Positions 34,892 to 43,427 of a stretch of DNA of 64,000 nucleotides are shown piece by piece. The translations under genes and the position numbers were made by a program. The notes beneath the pieces were generated by a model. The model was not told where the DNA came from, searched no databases, and worked only from the letters and a program-made list of their open reading frames with translations. This DNA comes from Clostridia bacterium (lineage in GTDB: Bacteria; Bacillota; Clostridia; Christensenellales; Aristaeellaceae), in assembly GCA_017464305.1 (NCBI GenBank), contig JAFUDS010000005.1:1-64000 (forward strand), in the 5' to 3' direction. The first letter of the stretch is position 1, and each line of letters begins with the position of its first letter.

Positions 34892-37267
34892 ATGGAAAAG
34901 CATCGTATTCCCCTCCTGGATGGATGGCGGTTTTGCCTGACCGCGGATCCGCAAGCCGTATGTTCCTCTTACTCTGATGAAGCCTGGCGCATTGTTGACC
35001 TGCCTCATGACTGGCAAATCGAGCAGCCGCGGCAAGAAAACGCCATTGATCGACAGGGCTTCTTCCCGCGGGAACATATTGGCGTTTATCGGCTTCATTT
35101 CTCTCCAGATACAGCCTGGCAGGGAAAGCAGATTCGCGTACTATTCGACGGAGTGCAGCATTTTTCCACCGTCTATTTAAATGATGTACAGGTAGGCGCC
35201 CGGCCCTATGGCTATGTGCCTTTTCTGTGCGACCTAACGGAGGCATTGCGTTTCGGGGAGGAAAATATATTAGCCGTCCGGGTGGATAATAGCGACCCCT
35301 CTGGCGGTGTATGGACTTCAAACGGCGGGGATCGATGGTATTCCGGCGCGGGAATTTATCGCAAGGTATGGCTGCTGGTTCAGGAGAAAACCCATATCGC
35401 TCATGACAGCATCCGTATTGTTGCAGCCCCCCTCAACCATGGTCCAAACGGGGATGTGCCGGATGTGGCAGGGATTCGATGCGACAAAGCCAGCGTTTCC
35501 TTCCACGCGGAAATCGAGAATCCCCAGGAAGGCACGACCTTGCACGCGGCGTTTTATGACCAGGAAGGAAATCTGGTTCATGAGGAGGAAAGCAACGCGG
35601 AAGCCATTGTTCAGAAAGAGTTTGCATTGAAAAGTCCCCTTCTCTGGACCCTGGAAAAGCCCTCCCTGTATCGCGCAGAATTCACCTTGAAGGAAAAGGA
35701 CGCCCTGTTGGATGCTCATGAAGTCCGTTTTGGCGTCCGTACCGCCGTCTTTGACGAAGAGGATGGTTTTGTTTTAAATGGAACGAAAACGAAGATGTTT
35801 GGCGTCAACCTGCATCATGATGGCGGAGCGGTAGGCGCAGCAGTTCCTGTAGAAATCTGGCGGCGTAGGCTTTCTACGCTGAAATCCTTAGGCGTGAATA
35901 CGATCCGCGCCTCCCATAACCCCATGGCGGAGGAAGTGTACGACCTGTGCGATGAAATGGGCTTCCTGGTGGTGGATGAGCTCTACGACAAGTGGATCGG
36001 CAGCAGCATGTACTTCGACGCCCTGTATGAACAATGGCATGAGCAGGATTTGTCCGCCATGATTCGAAGGGATTTTAATCACCCTTCCGTGGTGCTCTGG
36101 AGCGTGGGGAACGAGGTGAGAGGACAATACAGCGAACAGTTTTTCCGCTGTCTGGAGGAGATGTGTTCCCTGACTCGCAAAATGGATCCCTCGCGCGCTG
36201 TCACAGCCGCCTTGATTATGTTTGTGCTGCCAGAATACAATGACACCACTCCCCTGGGTAAACGTCTATCAATCGCCCGCCGCTATGCCGACATTGTGGA
36301 TGTGTTTTCCTGCAATTATATGGAGCACTACTACGAGAAACTGCGGGAGAGCGGCATGCGGAAGCCGATCCTGGGAACGGAGGTACGCATGTATTACAAG
36401 CATGACGATCGCTTCCAGGATAGCGTCACAGTGAAGCTGGAATCCCCCTATGAGATCGTCAAGAAGCATGACTATGTATGCGGCGCCCTGGTCTGGGCCG
36501 GCATTGACTATTTGGGCGAGGCGCCCTTCTGGCCCCTGCGGGGCTGGACCGGAAATTTGCTGGATTCCACAGGCGATATCAAGACTCGCGCCTGGTATTG
36601 TGCAGCCCAGTGGATGAACACCCCCGTTCTCAAGCTGGCAGTCTATGATGAAACTGAGCCCTGGGATGGATGCCGAGGAATGTGGGGCTTCCCTCAAATG
36701 CGCAGGCACTGGAACTATACCCAGTTCGAAAAGGTATTCCACGTAGCGGTGATGACCAATTGTGACATGGTAAAGTTGTACCAGAACAACCAGACCGTGC
36801 GCACCGCTTATCTTTCCGATTTTGAGGATGGCATGGTGCACTTCTATCTGCCCTATATCCCTGGCACATTGCGCGCGGAAGGATATCGCGGAGGATGTAA
36901 AGTCGCGGAAGATATCCTGTATTCCGATCACGAGGCAGAAAGCTTAATCGTCACCGCAGATCTAAGCGAATTGCCCGCCGATGGCCACAGCGTAGCACTG
37001 ATTGATCTGGAAATCAGGGACAAACATGGTATTCGCTATGAACTGGAAGATCGAGCCTTTACATGGGAAGCAGAAGGCACTCCCTGTGAAATTCGGATCG
37101 ACAACGGCAATGCCTGGTCCGTGCTTCCTTTCGATATCCACGAAATGCCTCTTCACAACGGACACATGCTGGTTATCCTTCGGGCAGGCCATGAAAAAGG
37201 AAAAATACTGCTGCATCTACGCGTGCAAGGCTTTGAAGAGAAAGCCATCGAAATCAATCTGATTTAA
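34892..37267 (+). CDS. GH2 beta-galactosidase/beta-glucuronidase-like enzyme
   Basis: A 791-aa family 2 enzyme with a sugar-binding domain (DLPHDWQIEQPR, RWYSGAGIYRKVWL), an Ig-like domain, and a TIM barrel carrying acid/base Glu408 (WSVGNEVRG) and nucleophile Glu497 (ILGTEVRMYY). C-terminal DUF4982-like and Ig-like domains follow. It is cytoplasmic. The start has AAAAGGAG upstream and the gene is 15 nt behind the regulator gene. With the GH42 that follows, it likely removes beta-galactose or beta-glucuronate branches from rhamnogalacturonan oligomers; the exact sugar is not decided by sequence. Confidence 0.92.
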   Translation: MEKHRIPLLDGWRFCLTADPQAVCSSYSDEAWRIVDLPHDWQIEQPRQENAIDRQGFFPREHIGVYRLHFSPDTAWQGKQIRVLFDGVQHFSTVYLNDVQVGARPYGYVPFLCDLTEALRFGEENILAVRVDNSDPSGGVWTSNGGDRWYSGAGIYRKVWLLVQEKTHIAHDSIRIVAAPLNHGPNGDVPDVAGIRCDKASVSFHAEIENPQEGTTLHAAFYDQEGNLVHEEESNAEAIVQKEFALKSPLLWTLEKPSLYRAEFTLKEKDALLDAHEVRFGVRTAVFDEEDGFVLNGTKTKMFGVNLHHDGGAVGAAVPVEIWRRRLSTLKSLGVNTIRASHNPMAEEVYDLCDEMGFLVVDELYDKWIGSSMYFDALYEQWHEQDLSAMIRRDFNHPSVVLWSVGNEVRGQYSEQFFRCLEEMCSLTRKMDPSRAVTAALIMFVLPEYNDTTPLGKRLSIARRYADIVDVFSCNYMEHYYEKLRESGMRKPILGTEVRMYYKHDDRFQDSVTVKLESPYEIVKKHDYVCGALVWAGIDYLGEAPFWPLRGWTGNLLDSTGDIKTRAWYCAAQWMNTPVLKLAVYDETEPWDGCRGMWGFPQMRRHWNYTQFEKVFHVAVMTNCDMVKLYQNNQTVRTAYLSDFEDGMVHFYLPYIPGTLRAEGYRGGCKVAEDILYSDHEAESLIVTADLSELPADGHSVALIDLEIRDKHGIRYELEDRAFTWEAEGTPCEIRIDNGNAWSVLPFDIHEMPLHNGHMLVILRAGHEKGKILLHLRVQGFEEKAIEINLI

Positions 37268-37284
37268 TCAAAGGGGTCATTCTC

Positions 37285-39303
37285 ATGGTAAATTATGATA
37301 AATTGTATATCGGAACCAATTACCATCCCCACGATTGGACGCCGGAACGATGGCGTGTGGATATCGCCATGATGAAGGAGGCCGGCTTTGAGTTAGTTCG
37401 CCTGGGCCACCTGATGTGGGACAGTTTTGAACCGGAGGATGGCATATACACCTTCGATTGGTTCGATGAGGTGATGGATTTATTCGCGGAAGCGGGAATC
37501 AGCGTAGTCTTGGATATCTCCTTGCGCCCCGCGCCCATCTGGGTGCATGAGAAAGCCCCCGGGTGCAGCATTCATGATAAAGCGGGACATTCCTGCGCCG
37601 CAGTTCGTCGGTATATGGAGGATGTGACTGACCCGGATTATCAGCGCTACGCCTTCCGCTTTGCGCGAGCGCTGATCGCCCGCTATCAGCATCATCCGGC
37701 CCTGTTTTGCTTTGGCCTGTGCAATGAACAGGGAGCCGGCTGGATGTCCTTTTCGGAAGGATCGCTGTCCCGCTTTCAGCGCTGGCTCAAAAACAAATAT
37801 GATAGCATTGAGGCGCTCAATAAAGCCTGGTCCACCCAGCGCTGGTGTCGTCGATTGCGCTCCTTCGAGGATGTATTTTTCCCCGAGACCACCATCGCCC
37901 GGGGCGCGCCAGAACCTTGGTTGGATATGCGTCGCTTTTTTTCCGACGGCATTGGAGAATTTCTTGTCCAGTTATCTCAGTTGGTAGAGGAATGCGCTCC
38001 CGGGGTTCCGCACTCCTCCAATCATTATTCCGGCCACAAGAATATCGGTTTCGATTTACTCAAGTATACGGATGGTTTTGTGGATTATCCCGGCGTAGGC
38101 CACTACCCGGATTATGTGATGAACGAGCAGGTGCAATATACCTTTACCACCATTCAAGAGCGTTTGAACGAACAGGAGAAACCCATGTGGTTTCTGGAAT
38201 TCATTTCCGGCGCTAACAGCATCTATTCTGGTCCTGAAGGATATGTGCGGATGCAGGCCTTCCTATGCCTCCAGCATCGGTTGCAAATGCTGCTGGGATG
38301 GACCTGGCGAACTATGTTGGGCGGCGAGGAGCAGTTTTATAACGGATTGCTGGGGCATGATGCCGTTCCAAATCCTGTATATTTCGAATACGCACAGATC
38401 GCAAAAGATTTTCGTAAGCTGGAAAAATATGCTTTCCCCTACCTTCCCCATCCGGAAATTGCAGTCGCTTTTCATCAGGATAGCCTATGGGCGGCGGAAT
38501 ATTCCACAACGCATTTTGCCCTGCCCTATACCCAGGCCATCCTGTATGCGCAAAAGGCCTTGTTCTATCAGAATCGGGATTACAACATGGTCAATCTTCG
38601 AAATCTAAAAAAGAAATACAAGCTATTGATTGTTCCAGAACAGATCATCATGGATCCCGTTTCCGCCCAGACCATCCGGAATTACGTCCTGGAGGGAGGC
38701 TCCGTACTCATGACCGGTTATTCCGCCACGCTGGATGAAACAGGCAAAGTATTTGATACACCTCGTCCCGGCTTGCTGAGTGATGTTTTTGGCATCCGGG
38801 TGGCAGGTTTCGACCGCGCCGGACGCCCAGATTGCGCGGGAGACATTCAGCCTTCAGACAGAACAATCACCAGGGGAAGCGAAAGCCTTTCTTTCCATGC
38901 GGATTACGTAGAGCGCATCGAGCTGCAGGATGCAACAACCTTCGCCGCCCTGGAAAATGGGCAATGCTGCGTTTCCGTCCATTCCTTTGGGAAAGGGAAT
39001 GCCTATTACCTGGCTCCCGAAAGCAATGCAGAGCTGCTTTCCTGGATGATTGACCAATTGTCGGAGGAATTGGAGCTTTCAGCACCGCCCGCCACGCCGG
39101 AAGGGGTACAAGTCCGGCAGATCGCCCCTGACCAAATTTTTTATGTCAACACGACAAACAGGACCAAGAAGGTTTCCCTTCCATCTGCTGCTTATGGTGT
39201 GTTGTCAGAAAAAGAGTATCAGACAGAATTTCTCCTCGCTCCATACGATGGGGAATTGATGATCACTCATTCAGCAGAAAACCATGCTGGAAGCCAAACG
39301 TAA
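37285..39303 (+). CDS. GH42 beta-galactosidase
   Basis: A 672-aa family 42 enzyme of normal length. The barrel begins YIGTNYHPHDWTPERW and has acid/base Glu148 (GLCNEQG) and nucleophile Glu305 (WFLEFISGAN). The trimerisation-type alpha/beta domain (about 390-590) and a small C-terminal beta domain follow. Family members hydrolyse terminal beta-galactosides, often beta-1,3/1,4/1,6-galacto-oligosaccharides from pectin side chains. No signal peptide. It is 17 nt after the GH2 gene and ends in the terminator at 39320-39355. Confidence 0.94.
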   Translation: MVNYDKLYIGTNYHPHDWTPERWRVDIAMMKEAGFELVRLGHLMWDSFEPEDGIYTFDWFDEVMDLFAEAGISVVLDISLRPAPIWVHEKAPGCSIHDKAGHSCAAVRRYMEDVTDPDYQRYAFRFARALIARYQHHPALFCFGLCNEQGAGWMSFSEGSLSRFQRWLKNKYDSIEALNKAWSTQRWCRRLRSFEDVFFPETTIARGAPEPWLDMRRFFSDGIGEFLVQLSQLVEECAPGVPHSSNHYSGHKNIGFDLLKYTDGFVDYPGVGHYPDYVMNEQVQYTFTTIQERLNEQEKPMWFLEFISGANSIYSGPEGYVRMQAFLCLQHRLQMLLGWTWRTMLGGEEQFYNGLLGHDAVPNPVYFEYAQIAKDFRKLEKYAFPYLPHPEIAVAFHQDSLWAAEYSTTHFALPYTQAILYAQKALFYQNRDYNMVNLRNLKKKYKLLIVPEQIIMDPVSAQTIRNYVLEGGSVLMTGYSATLDETGKVFDTPRPGLLSDVFGIRVAGFDRAGRPDCAGDIQPSDRTITRGSESLSFHADYVERIELQDATTFAALENGQCCVSVHSFGKGNAYYLAPESNAELLSWMIDQLSEELELSAPPATPEGVQVRQIAPDQIFYVNTTNRTKKVSLPSAAYGVLSEKEYQTEFLLAPYDGELMITHSAENHAGSQT

Positions 39304-39319
39304 AACAGCCAAAACGACA

Positions 39320-39355
39320 AAAGCCGACTGCGTATCAAAGCGCAGTCGGCTTTTT
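39320..39355. terminator. Bidirectional terminator between GH42 and HAD genes
   Basis: AAAGCCGACTGCG, loop, CGCAGTCGGCTTTTT: a 10-bp perfect core stem flanked by A-run and T-run, serving the rightward GH42 transcript and the leftward HAD/GH112 transcript. Confidence 0.9.
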
Positions 39356-39378
39356 GCCTGCTTCTTGGAATGACGCCT

Positions 39379-40173
39379 TTACGACAACCCCAGATGCTCC
39401 AGAGCCCGGGCGATGCCATTCTCCTCGGGCCTGGGGGCCACATACCAGCAGCGGCTTTGCAGCTCCTTCGGCGCGTTGCCCATGGCGACACTATGGGGCA
39501 CATGAGTCAGCATGGACAAGTCATTATTGCTGTCCCCAAAGGCATAGCAATCCTCCAGCTTCACCCCCAGCTCCTCCCGCAGGATCTCAATGCCCGCAGC
39601 TTTTGAGCAGCCGGCAGGCACCACTTCCCAGCCCGCGCCGCCCCGATCGATGGCCTCGAAGGGACAGCCCGCCTCCGCCAGGGCCGCCAGCATCTCCTCC
39701 ACCTGCTTCTTTTCCTCGGAGAACACGAACATCTTCACCGCCCGGAACTCGGGATCGTCCTCCCGAATGATCCGGGTCAGCCCCATCCGGTCCGAAAAGG
39801 CCCGAAAGCCCTCGATGGCCGGCCAGGTAGCTCCCTCGGGATCAAAGTACATTCCCGTGTCGCATTCGTACACCGCCGGCATCTGAACGCTTCGAAGGGC
39901 CTGGCGAATGCGCAGGGAGGTGGCCAAATCGTATTCCACCGCCCGCAGGGTTCTCCCCCGCAGCGTGACCCGGGCACCACATCCGGTGATCCTGCCATCC
40001 AGCGGAATCTCCGCCAGCCGGGCATCCATATTGCACAGGGTGCGGCCCGTGTTGATAAACAGCAGGCAACCCTTTTCCTTGGCCCGATTCAGGGCCGGAA
40101 TCACCGTGGGCGGCAGCTGATGATGATCATCAATCAAGGTGCCGTCGATATCAAAAAACATTAGCTTGCTCAT
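39379..40173 (-). CDS. HAD-IIB (Cof-type) sugar-phosphate phosphatase-like protein
   Basis: A 264-aa HAD hydrolase. Motif I is FFDIDGTLID with the nucleophile Asp, motif II is FINTGRT, and the acidic motif IV is FGDSNNDLSML; a IIB cap lies between motifs. Such proteins dephosphorylate small sugar phosphates with broad specificity. The ATG at 40173 overlaps the GH112 stop codon (ATGA), so the two are translated together. Since GH112 makes alpha-galactose-1-phosphate, a role in handling phosphorylated sugars of that pathway is reasonable but unproven. Confidence 0.9.
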   Translation of the reverse strand: MSKLMFFDIDGTLIDDHHQLPPTVIPALNRAKEKGCLLFINTGRTLCNMDARLAEIPLDGRITGCGARVTLRGRTLRAVEYDLATSLRIRQALRSVQMPAVYECDTGMYFDPEGATWPAIEGFRAFSDRMGLTRIIREDDPEFRAVKMFVFSEEKKQVEEMLAALAEAGCPFEAIDRGGAGWEVVPAGCSKAAGIEILREELGVKLEDCYAFGDSNNDLSMLTHVPHSVAMGNAPKELQSRCWYVAPRPEENGIARALEHLGLS

Positions 40174-42326
40174 GCTTCGATCTCAAGCTCCCGGGTTTCC
40201 AGGGGCGCCAGCTCCACCTGCAGGCTGCCGCCCGGCAGGGCAATCTTCGCGGCCACCTTTTCCTCCGCGTTATTGAAAACCAGCAGGGTTTTCTGGGCGG
40301 GATAATAGGCGGTTTCCACGCTGGGATGATCCGCCAGATACAGCGCGTCCTTTTCCTTCCCCGCGGCATAGAGCAGGATATCCAGCAGCATGCGGGCGTT
40401 TTCCGGGGTGAAATGGAAATCGCTGAGATAGACTCCCGCTCCCTGGCCAAAAGCATGCACCGTCAGCTGCGGGATGCCGTCCTTGGCCGCCAGCACCTGA
40501 GCCTTCCCGTCCGTCAGATACAGATGATCCTTGGCGCCCAGGGCTTCCGGGTTCACCGGGAAAGGCTGCTCCTGCGGCGTCTCAAAGCTCCAACGGCCAT
40601 GGCAAACCCGTTCGCCCCGATCCAAATCTATGCCCAACACCGGCGCCATCCGGAAGGTATACTGGTATCCCTCCGTGGCGGAAGGCTCGTTCACCCCCAG
40701 GAAGACGCCGCCCTGATAAGCGAACTCCGTCAGGGCCTCCACCAGACGATCGCTCTGCCAGGCTTCACCGCCGCTCCAGGCATCCCCCATGCGGCCCGCG
40801 TTGATGACCACGTCCAGATCCCGCAGGGCGCCCTGCTCCGCCTCCTCGAAGCTCAGGAAACGAACCTCCACCGGCAGGCCGGACAGGGCTTCATTGATAT
40901 GAATCAGAGAGTGCATATAAGTCTCATGGAAATGCCCGCTCAACGTCCAGGAACGGAGGCTGCCCCAGGTATGCAGCACGCCCACCCGCAGGGGCAGCGT
41001 ATAGGGCGCCCCCGCCTGATGCAGGGCCTTCATCCGCCGGAATTCATCCCCGATGCGGGTAATGGCGTCCACAAACGCCGGATAGCCCTCCGTCAAATGC
41101 AGATATCCTCCCAGGCCGATGCGGTCCACCGGCTGACGAGCCAATGCCCGGCGGGCGGAGCGCCAATAAGCCAGGGCATCCTTCTCCGGATGGCCGCCCT
41201 CCGAGAAGGTGGGCAGGCCCCCCAACCCTACAGGGAACAGATAAGGATGCAGCCGAATTTCGTGGGTGGGCGCCTCCGCCCCCGCACACAGGCGGCATTC
41301 GAACCCAGAGAAGATGCACTTGATCAGCCCATCGAAGCCGATGGTTGCAAACTGCTTGCCGTAGGGCTCCAGCCCCACCCAGCTGTCATCATAGAACACA
41401 TAGGCTTTTTTGCCATAGCGATGCACGATTTCTACCAGGGTCTTCGCCTTTTCCGCCACGAAGCGCTGGATGAAGTCCATATAATCCCGCTTCGCCTTAG
41501 TGGGGGGCATATGGGTCACCTGCAGCTTCCGCTGACGGATGAAATCCTCTGCCGTCAGAGCATAGCCATACTCCGCCTGGAAGGCAGCCAGGGCGGCGGG
41601 GCTGACGGTGAAATCATAGCTGGCCCAGTCCGTAAAGCGATTCCGCCGCTTCATATCGCTGCCAAAGATCCAGACGAAATTATAGAACAGGGAGGTAAAC
41701 CGCACCACCGTGGTATCCGGGTTGGCAATGCACCAATCCTCCAGCCATTTCTGCAGATATTCCCAGGCCAGGGGATGCCGGGGATCCAGCTGCCGAAGAT
41801 GCTCGCTTTGCCAATTGTTGGTGGTGTGGTTGTACATATTGATCTCTTCCCAGATGCGCCAGCACAGGAAGGACACGGTATACTCATGCCATTTTTCGCA
41901 GCCCCGGATCGTCACCTGGCCCTCGGCGTACTCCCACTGCTCCCGGGGGAGCAGGCGGTTGCTGGTCCGGTCGTACACCTGCCAATAGGCCAGGGCCTCC
42001 GGGGTATCGTTGATCTCGAACTGCTGGTCGAAGAAGCCCTCCAGCGGAGAAATCCGCAAGGTTTCCTCCGTCGCCACCACCGGATCTGAGCAGAGGAACA
42101 CCTGCTGCTGGGCGTCGGGATGGGCCTGGGCAAATTCATTATGCTGGCGAATGATGCAGATGGTGGAATAGATGCCATACCCCGCCTGCACAATCTCGTC
42201 GGAAAGCTTGGTGCCATCGCTGTCCCGAATCACATCCGCCCCCCAGGTCTTCGCCAGCTCCAGCGTCAGCTTCTCGTAACCCGCCTCTCCCGGCAGGGTA
42301 AAATCTCCACGGTTCTTCTGTTCCAT
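40170..42326 (-). CDS. gnpA: GH112 beta-galactoside phosphorylase (galactosyl-rhamnose or galactosyl-HexNAc)
   Basis: A 718-aa GH112 phosphorylase, the normal family length. It has the N-terminal GRDFTLPGE-like opening (GDFTLPGEAGYE), a barrel with TTNNWQSEHLRQLDPRHP, FYDDSWVGLEPYG and FPVGLGGLPTFSEGGHPEKD, then Rossmann-like and beta C-terminal domains. The family cleaves a beta-galactosyl bond with phosphate, giving alpha-Gal-1-phosphate. Known acceptors are GlcNAc/GalNAc (lacto-N-biose, galacto-N-biose) or L-rhamnose (beta-1,4-galactosyl-rhamnose). In this window rhamnogalacturonan enzymes and FucO surround the gene, so galactosyl-rhamnose is the better guess; the symbol reflects the common family label. 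It is cytoplasmic and coupled to the HAD gene. Confidence 0.9.
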   Translation of the reverse strand: MEQKNRGDFTLPGEAGYEKLTLELAKTWGADVIRDSDGTKLSDEIVQAGYGIYSTICIIRQHNEFAQAHPDAQQQVFLCSDPVVATEETLRISPLEGFFDQQFEINDTPEALAYWQVYDRTSNRLLPREQWEYAEGQVTIRGCEKWHEYTVSFLCWRIWEEINMYNHTTNNWQSEHLRQLDPRHPLAWEYLQKWLEDWCIANPDTTVVRFTSLFYNFVWIFGSDMKRRNRFTDWASYDFTVSPAALAAFQAEYGYALTAEDFIRQRKLQVTHMPPTKAKRDYMDFIQRFVAEKAKTLVEIVHRYGKKAYVFYDDSWVGLEPYGKQFATIGFDGLIKCIFSGFECRLCAGAEAPTHEIRLHPYLFPVGLGGLPTFSEGGHPEKDALAYWRSARRALARQPVDRIGLGGYLHLTEGYPAFVDAITRIGDEFRRMKALHQAGAPYTLPLRVGVLHTWGSLRSWTLSGHFHETYMHSLIHINEALSGLPVEVRFLSFEEAEQGALRDLDVVINAGRMGDAWSGGEAWQSDRLVEALTEFAYQGGVFLGVNEPSATEGYQYTFRMAPVLGIDLDRGERVCHGRWSFETPQEQPFPVNPEALGAKDHLYLTDGKAQVLAAKDGIPQLTVHAFGQGAGVYLSDFHFTPENARMLLDILLYAAGKEKDALYLADHPSVETAYYPAQKTLLVFNNAEEKVAAKIALPGGSLQVELAPLETRELEIEA

Positions 42327-42401
42327 CTTGCTCCTCCTGGCGATCGCCTTCGCCCCGTCTGTATTATGCCCCTCGGTAGAGAGAGTTTTGTACGTTTTCC
42401 G

Positions 42402-43061
42402 TCACTTCATATAGCCCTTGGTCAGCGGATTTTGCCGCAATTCCTCCGCCACCAGGCCGGCAATGGCCTTGGCGCCCTCGGCGCAGAAATGGGTCCGGTC
42501 ATCATGGCCCTGGGGATAATCCGGATGCTCCCCGGGGGCCAGCTGGACAAACAGCTTTGCCGCACCTTCCTCCCCCAGGTCCAGATACAGCTTGCGGCTG
42601 TCCATCTCCAGATCGCACAGGGGCACGCTCTCCCGCTTCGCCAGATTCCGAATCGCCAGAGGATATTCCCCATGTGTGTACAGCAGGCTGGTAGCCCCCG
42701 CGAAGAAGCGGCGGGAAACCGGGGTAATCAGCACGGGCTGCCCCCCCTTGCGCCGGGCGGCCTGGATGTAATACAGCAGCATCTCCGGGAAGGTACTCTC
42801 CGGATCCGTATGCCGCTCCGCATCGTCCTTCTCGTCGTTATGGCCGAACTGAATCAGCAGCAGGTCCCCTTCCCCCATGGCCTCCTCCACGGGGGCGAAA
42901 AGCCCCTCCTCGAAGAAGCTCTTGCTGCTGCGGCCGCTCAGGGCGTGGTTCTTCACCGCCACCCCTTCCTTGACGAATTCCGGCAGGGCCCAACCCCAGC
43001 CCCGGAAGGGGGGCGTATTGTCATCCACAGTAGAATCCCCGATCAAATAAATGGTTGCCAT
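42402..43061 (-). CDS. SGNH hydrolase, rhamnogalacturonan acetylesterase-like
   Basis: A 219-aa SGNH/GDSL esterase. Block I is YLIGDSTVDD with catalytic Ser10, Gly and Asn blocks are HALSGRSS and QFGHNDEKDD, and block V is DDRTHFCAEGA with the Asp-x-x-His pair. The pattern and length fit the RhgT/YesT group, which removes acetyl groups from galacturonate in rhamnogalacturonan I. No signal peptide, so it would deacetylate imported oligomers. The ATG at 43061 follows AGGAGGAAAGG; an upstream extension to 43172 is low-complexity and unsupported. It is 75 nt upstream of the GH112 gene, transcribed in the same direction. Confidence 0.85.
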   Translation of the reverse strand: MATIYLIGDSTVDDNTPPFRGWGWALPEFVKEGVAVKNHALSGRSSKSFFEEGLFAPVEEAMGEGDLLLIQFGHNDEKDDAERHTDPESTFPEMLLYYIQAARRKGGQPVLITPVSRRFFAGATSLLYTHGEYPLAIRNLAKRESVPLCDLEMDSRKLYLDLGEEGAAKLFVQLAPGEHPDYPQGHDDRTHFCAEGAKAIAGLVAEELRQNPLTKGYMK

Positions 43062-43427
43062 TTGCCTTTCCTCCTCTATGATTCCTGTTTTCTGTTCCCA
43101 ATTTTTCTCAGGCTTCTCCGCACATTTCCGTTTCGAAGCCCCTCCGCCTGTCCTCCGGCGTTGAAAAATCATCCATTTCCTTCGGGAAGCGCTGCTTTAC
43201 TATAATCAGCGTAAAGCACTTTGCTTACTTCGTTGATTTACAAGAGTTTTCTCGCTCCCCCGCTCCGCGGGGGAGCTTTCATCAGCGTTTCCTTAGGAGC
43301 ATACATCAGCCAAGCCCCTTCCGTCAAGATGGGATTTTCTTTCCCGCTTGCGCTCTGGCGGAAAATGTGGTTTAATAGGAAAGGTTTTCCGACGGTTGTC
43401 GAACTGAATATGAGGAGGTTTTCTATT
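43062..43427. promoter_or_regulatory. Divergent control region between acetylesterase and fucO
   Basis: This 366-bp gap holds three things. GCTTTAC-N10-GTAAAGC (43194-43217) is an inverted repeat that overlaps a TATAGT -10-like hexamer on the minus strand (43204-43199), so it may be a repressor site for the acetylesterase operon. A REP-like hairpin with a perfect 10-bp stem is at 43254-43276. The fucO promoter is TTGCGC (43348-43353), 17-bp spacer, TTTAAT (43371-43376). Confidence 0.5.

Noticed and set aside
40326-42089. 587-aa plus-strand frame opposite GH112
   Set aside because: Antisense to a gene with unmistakable GH112 motifs.
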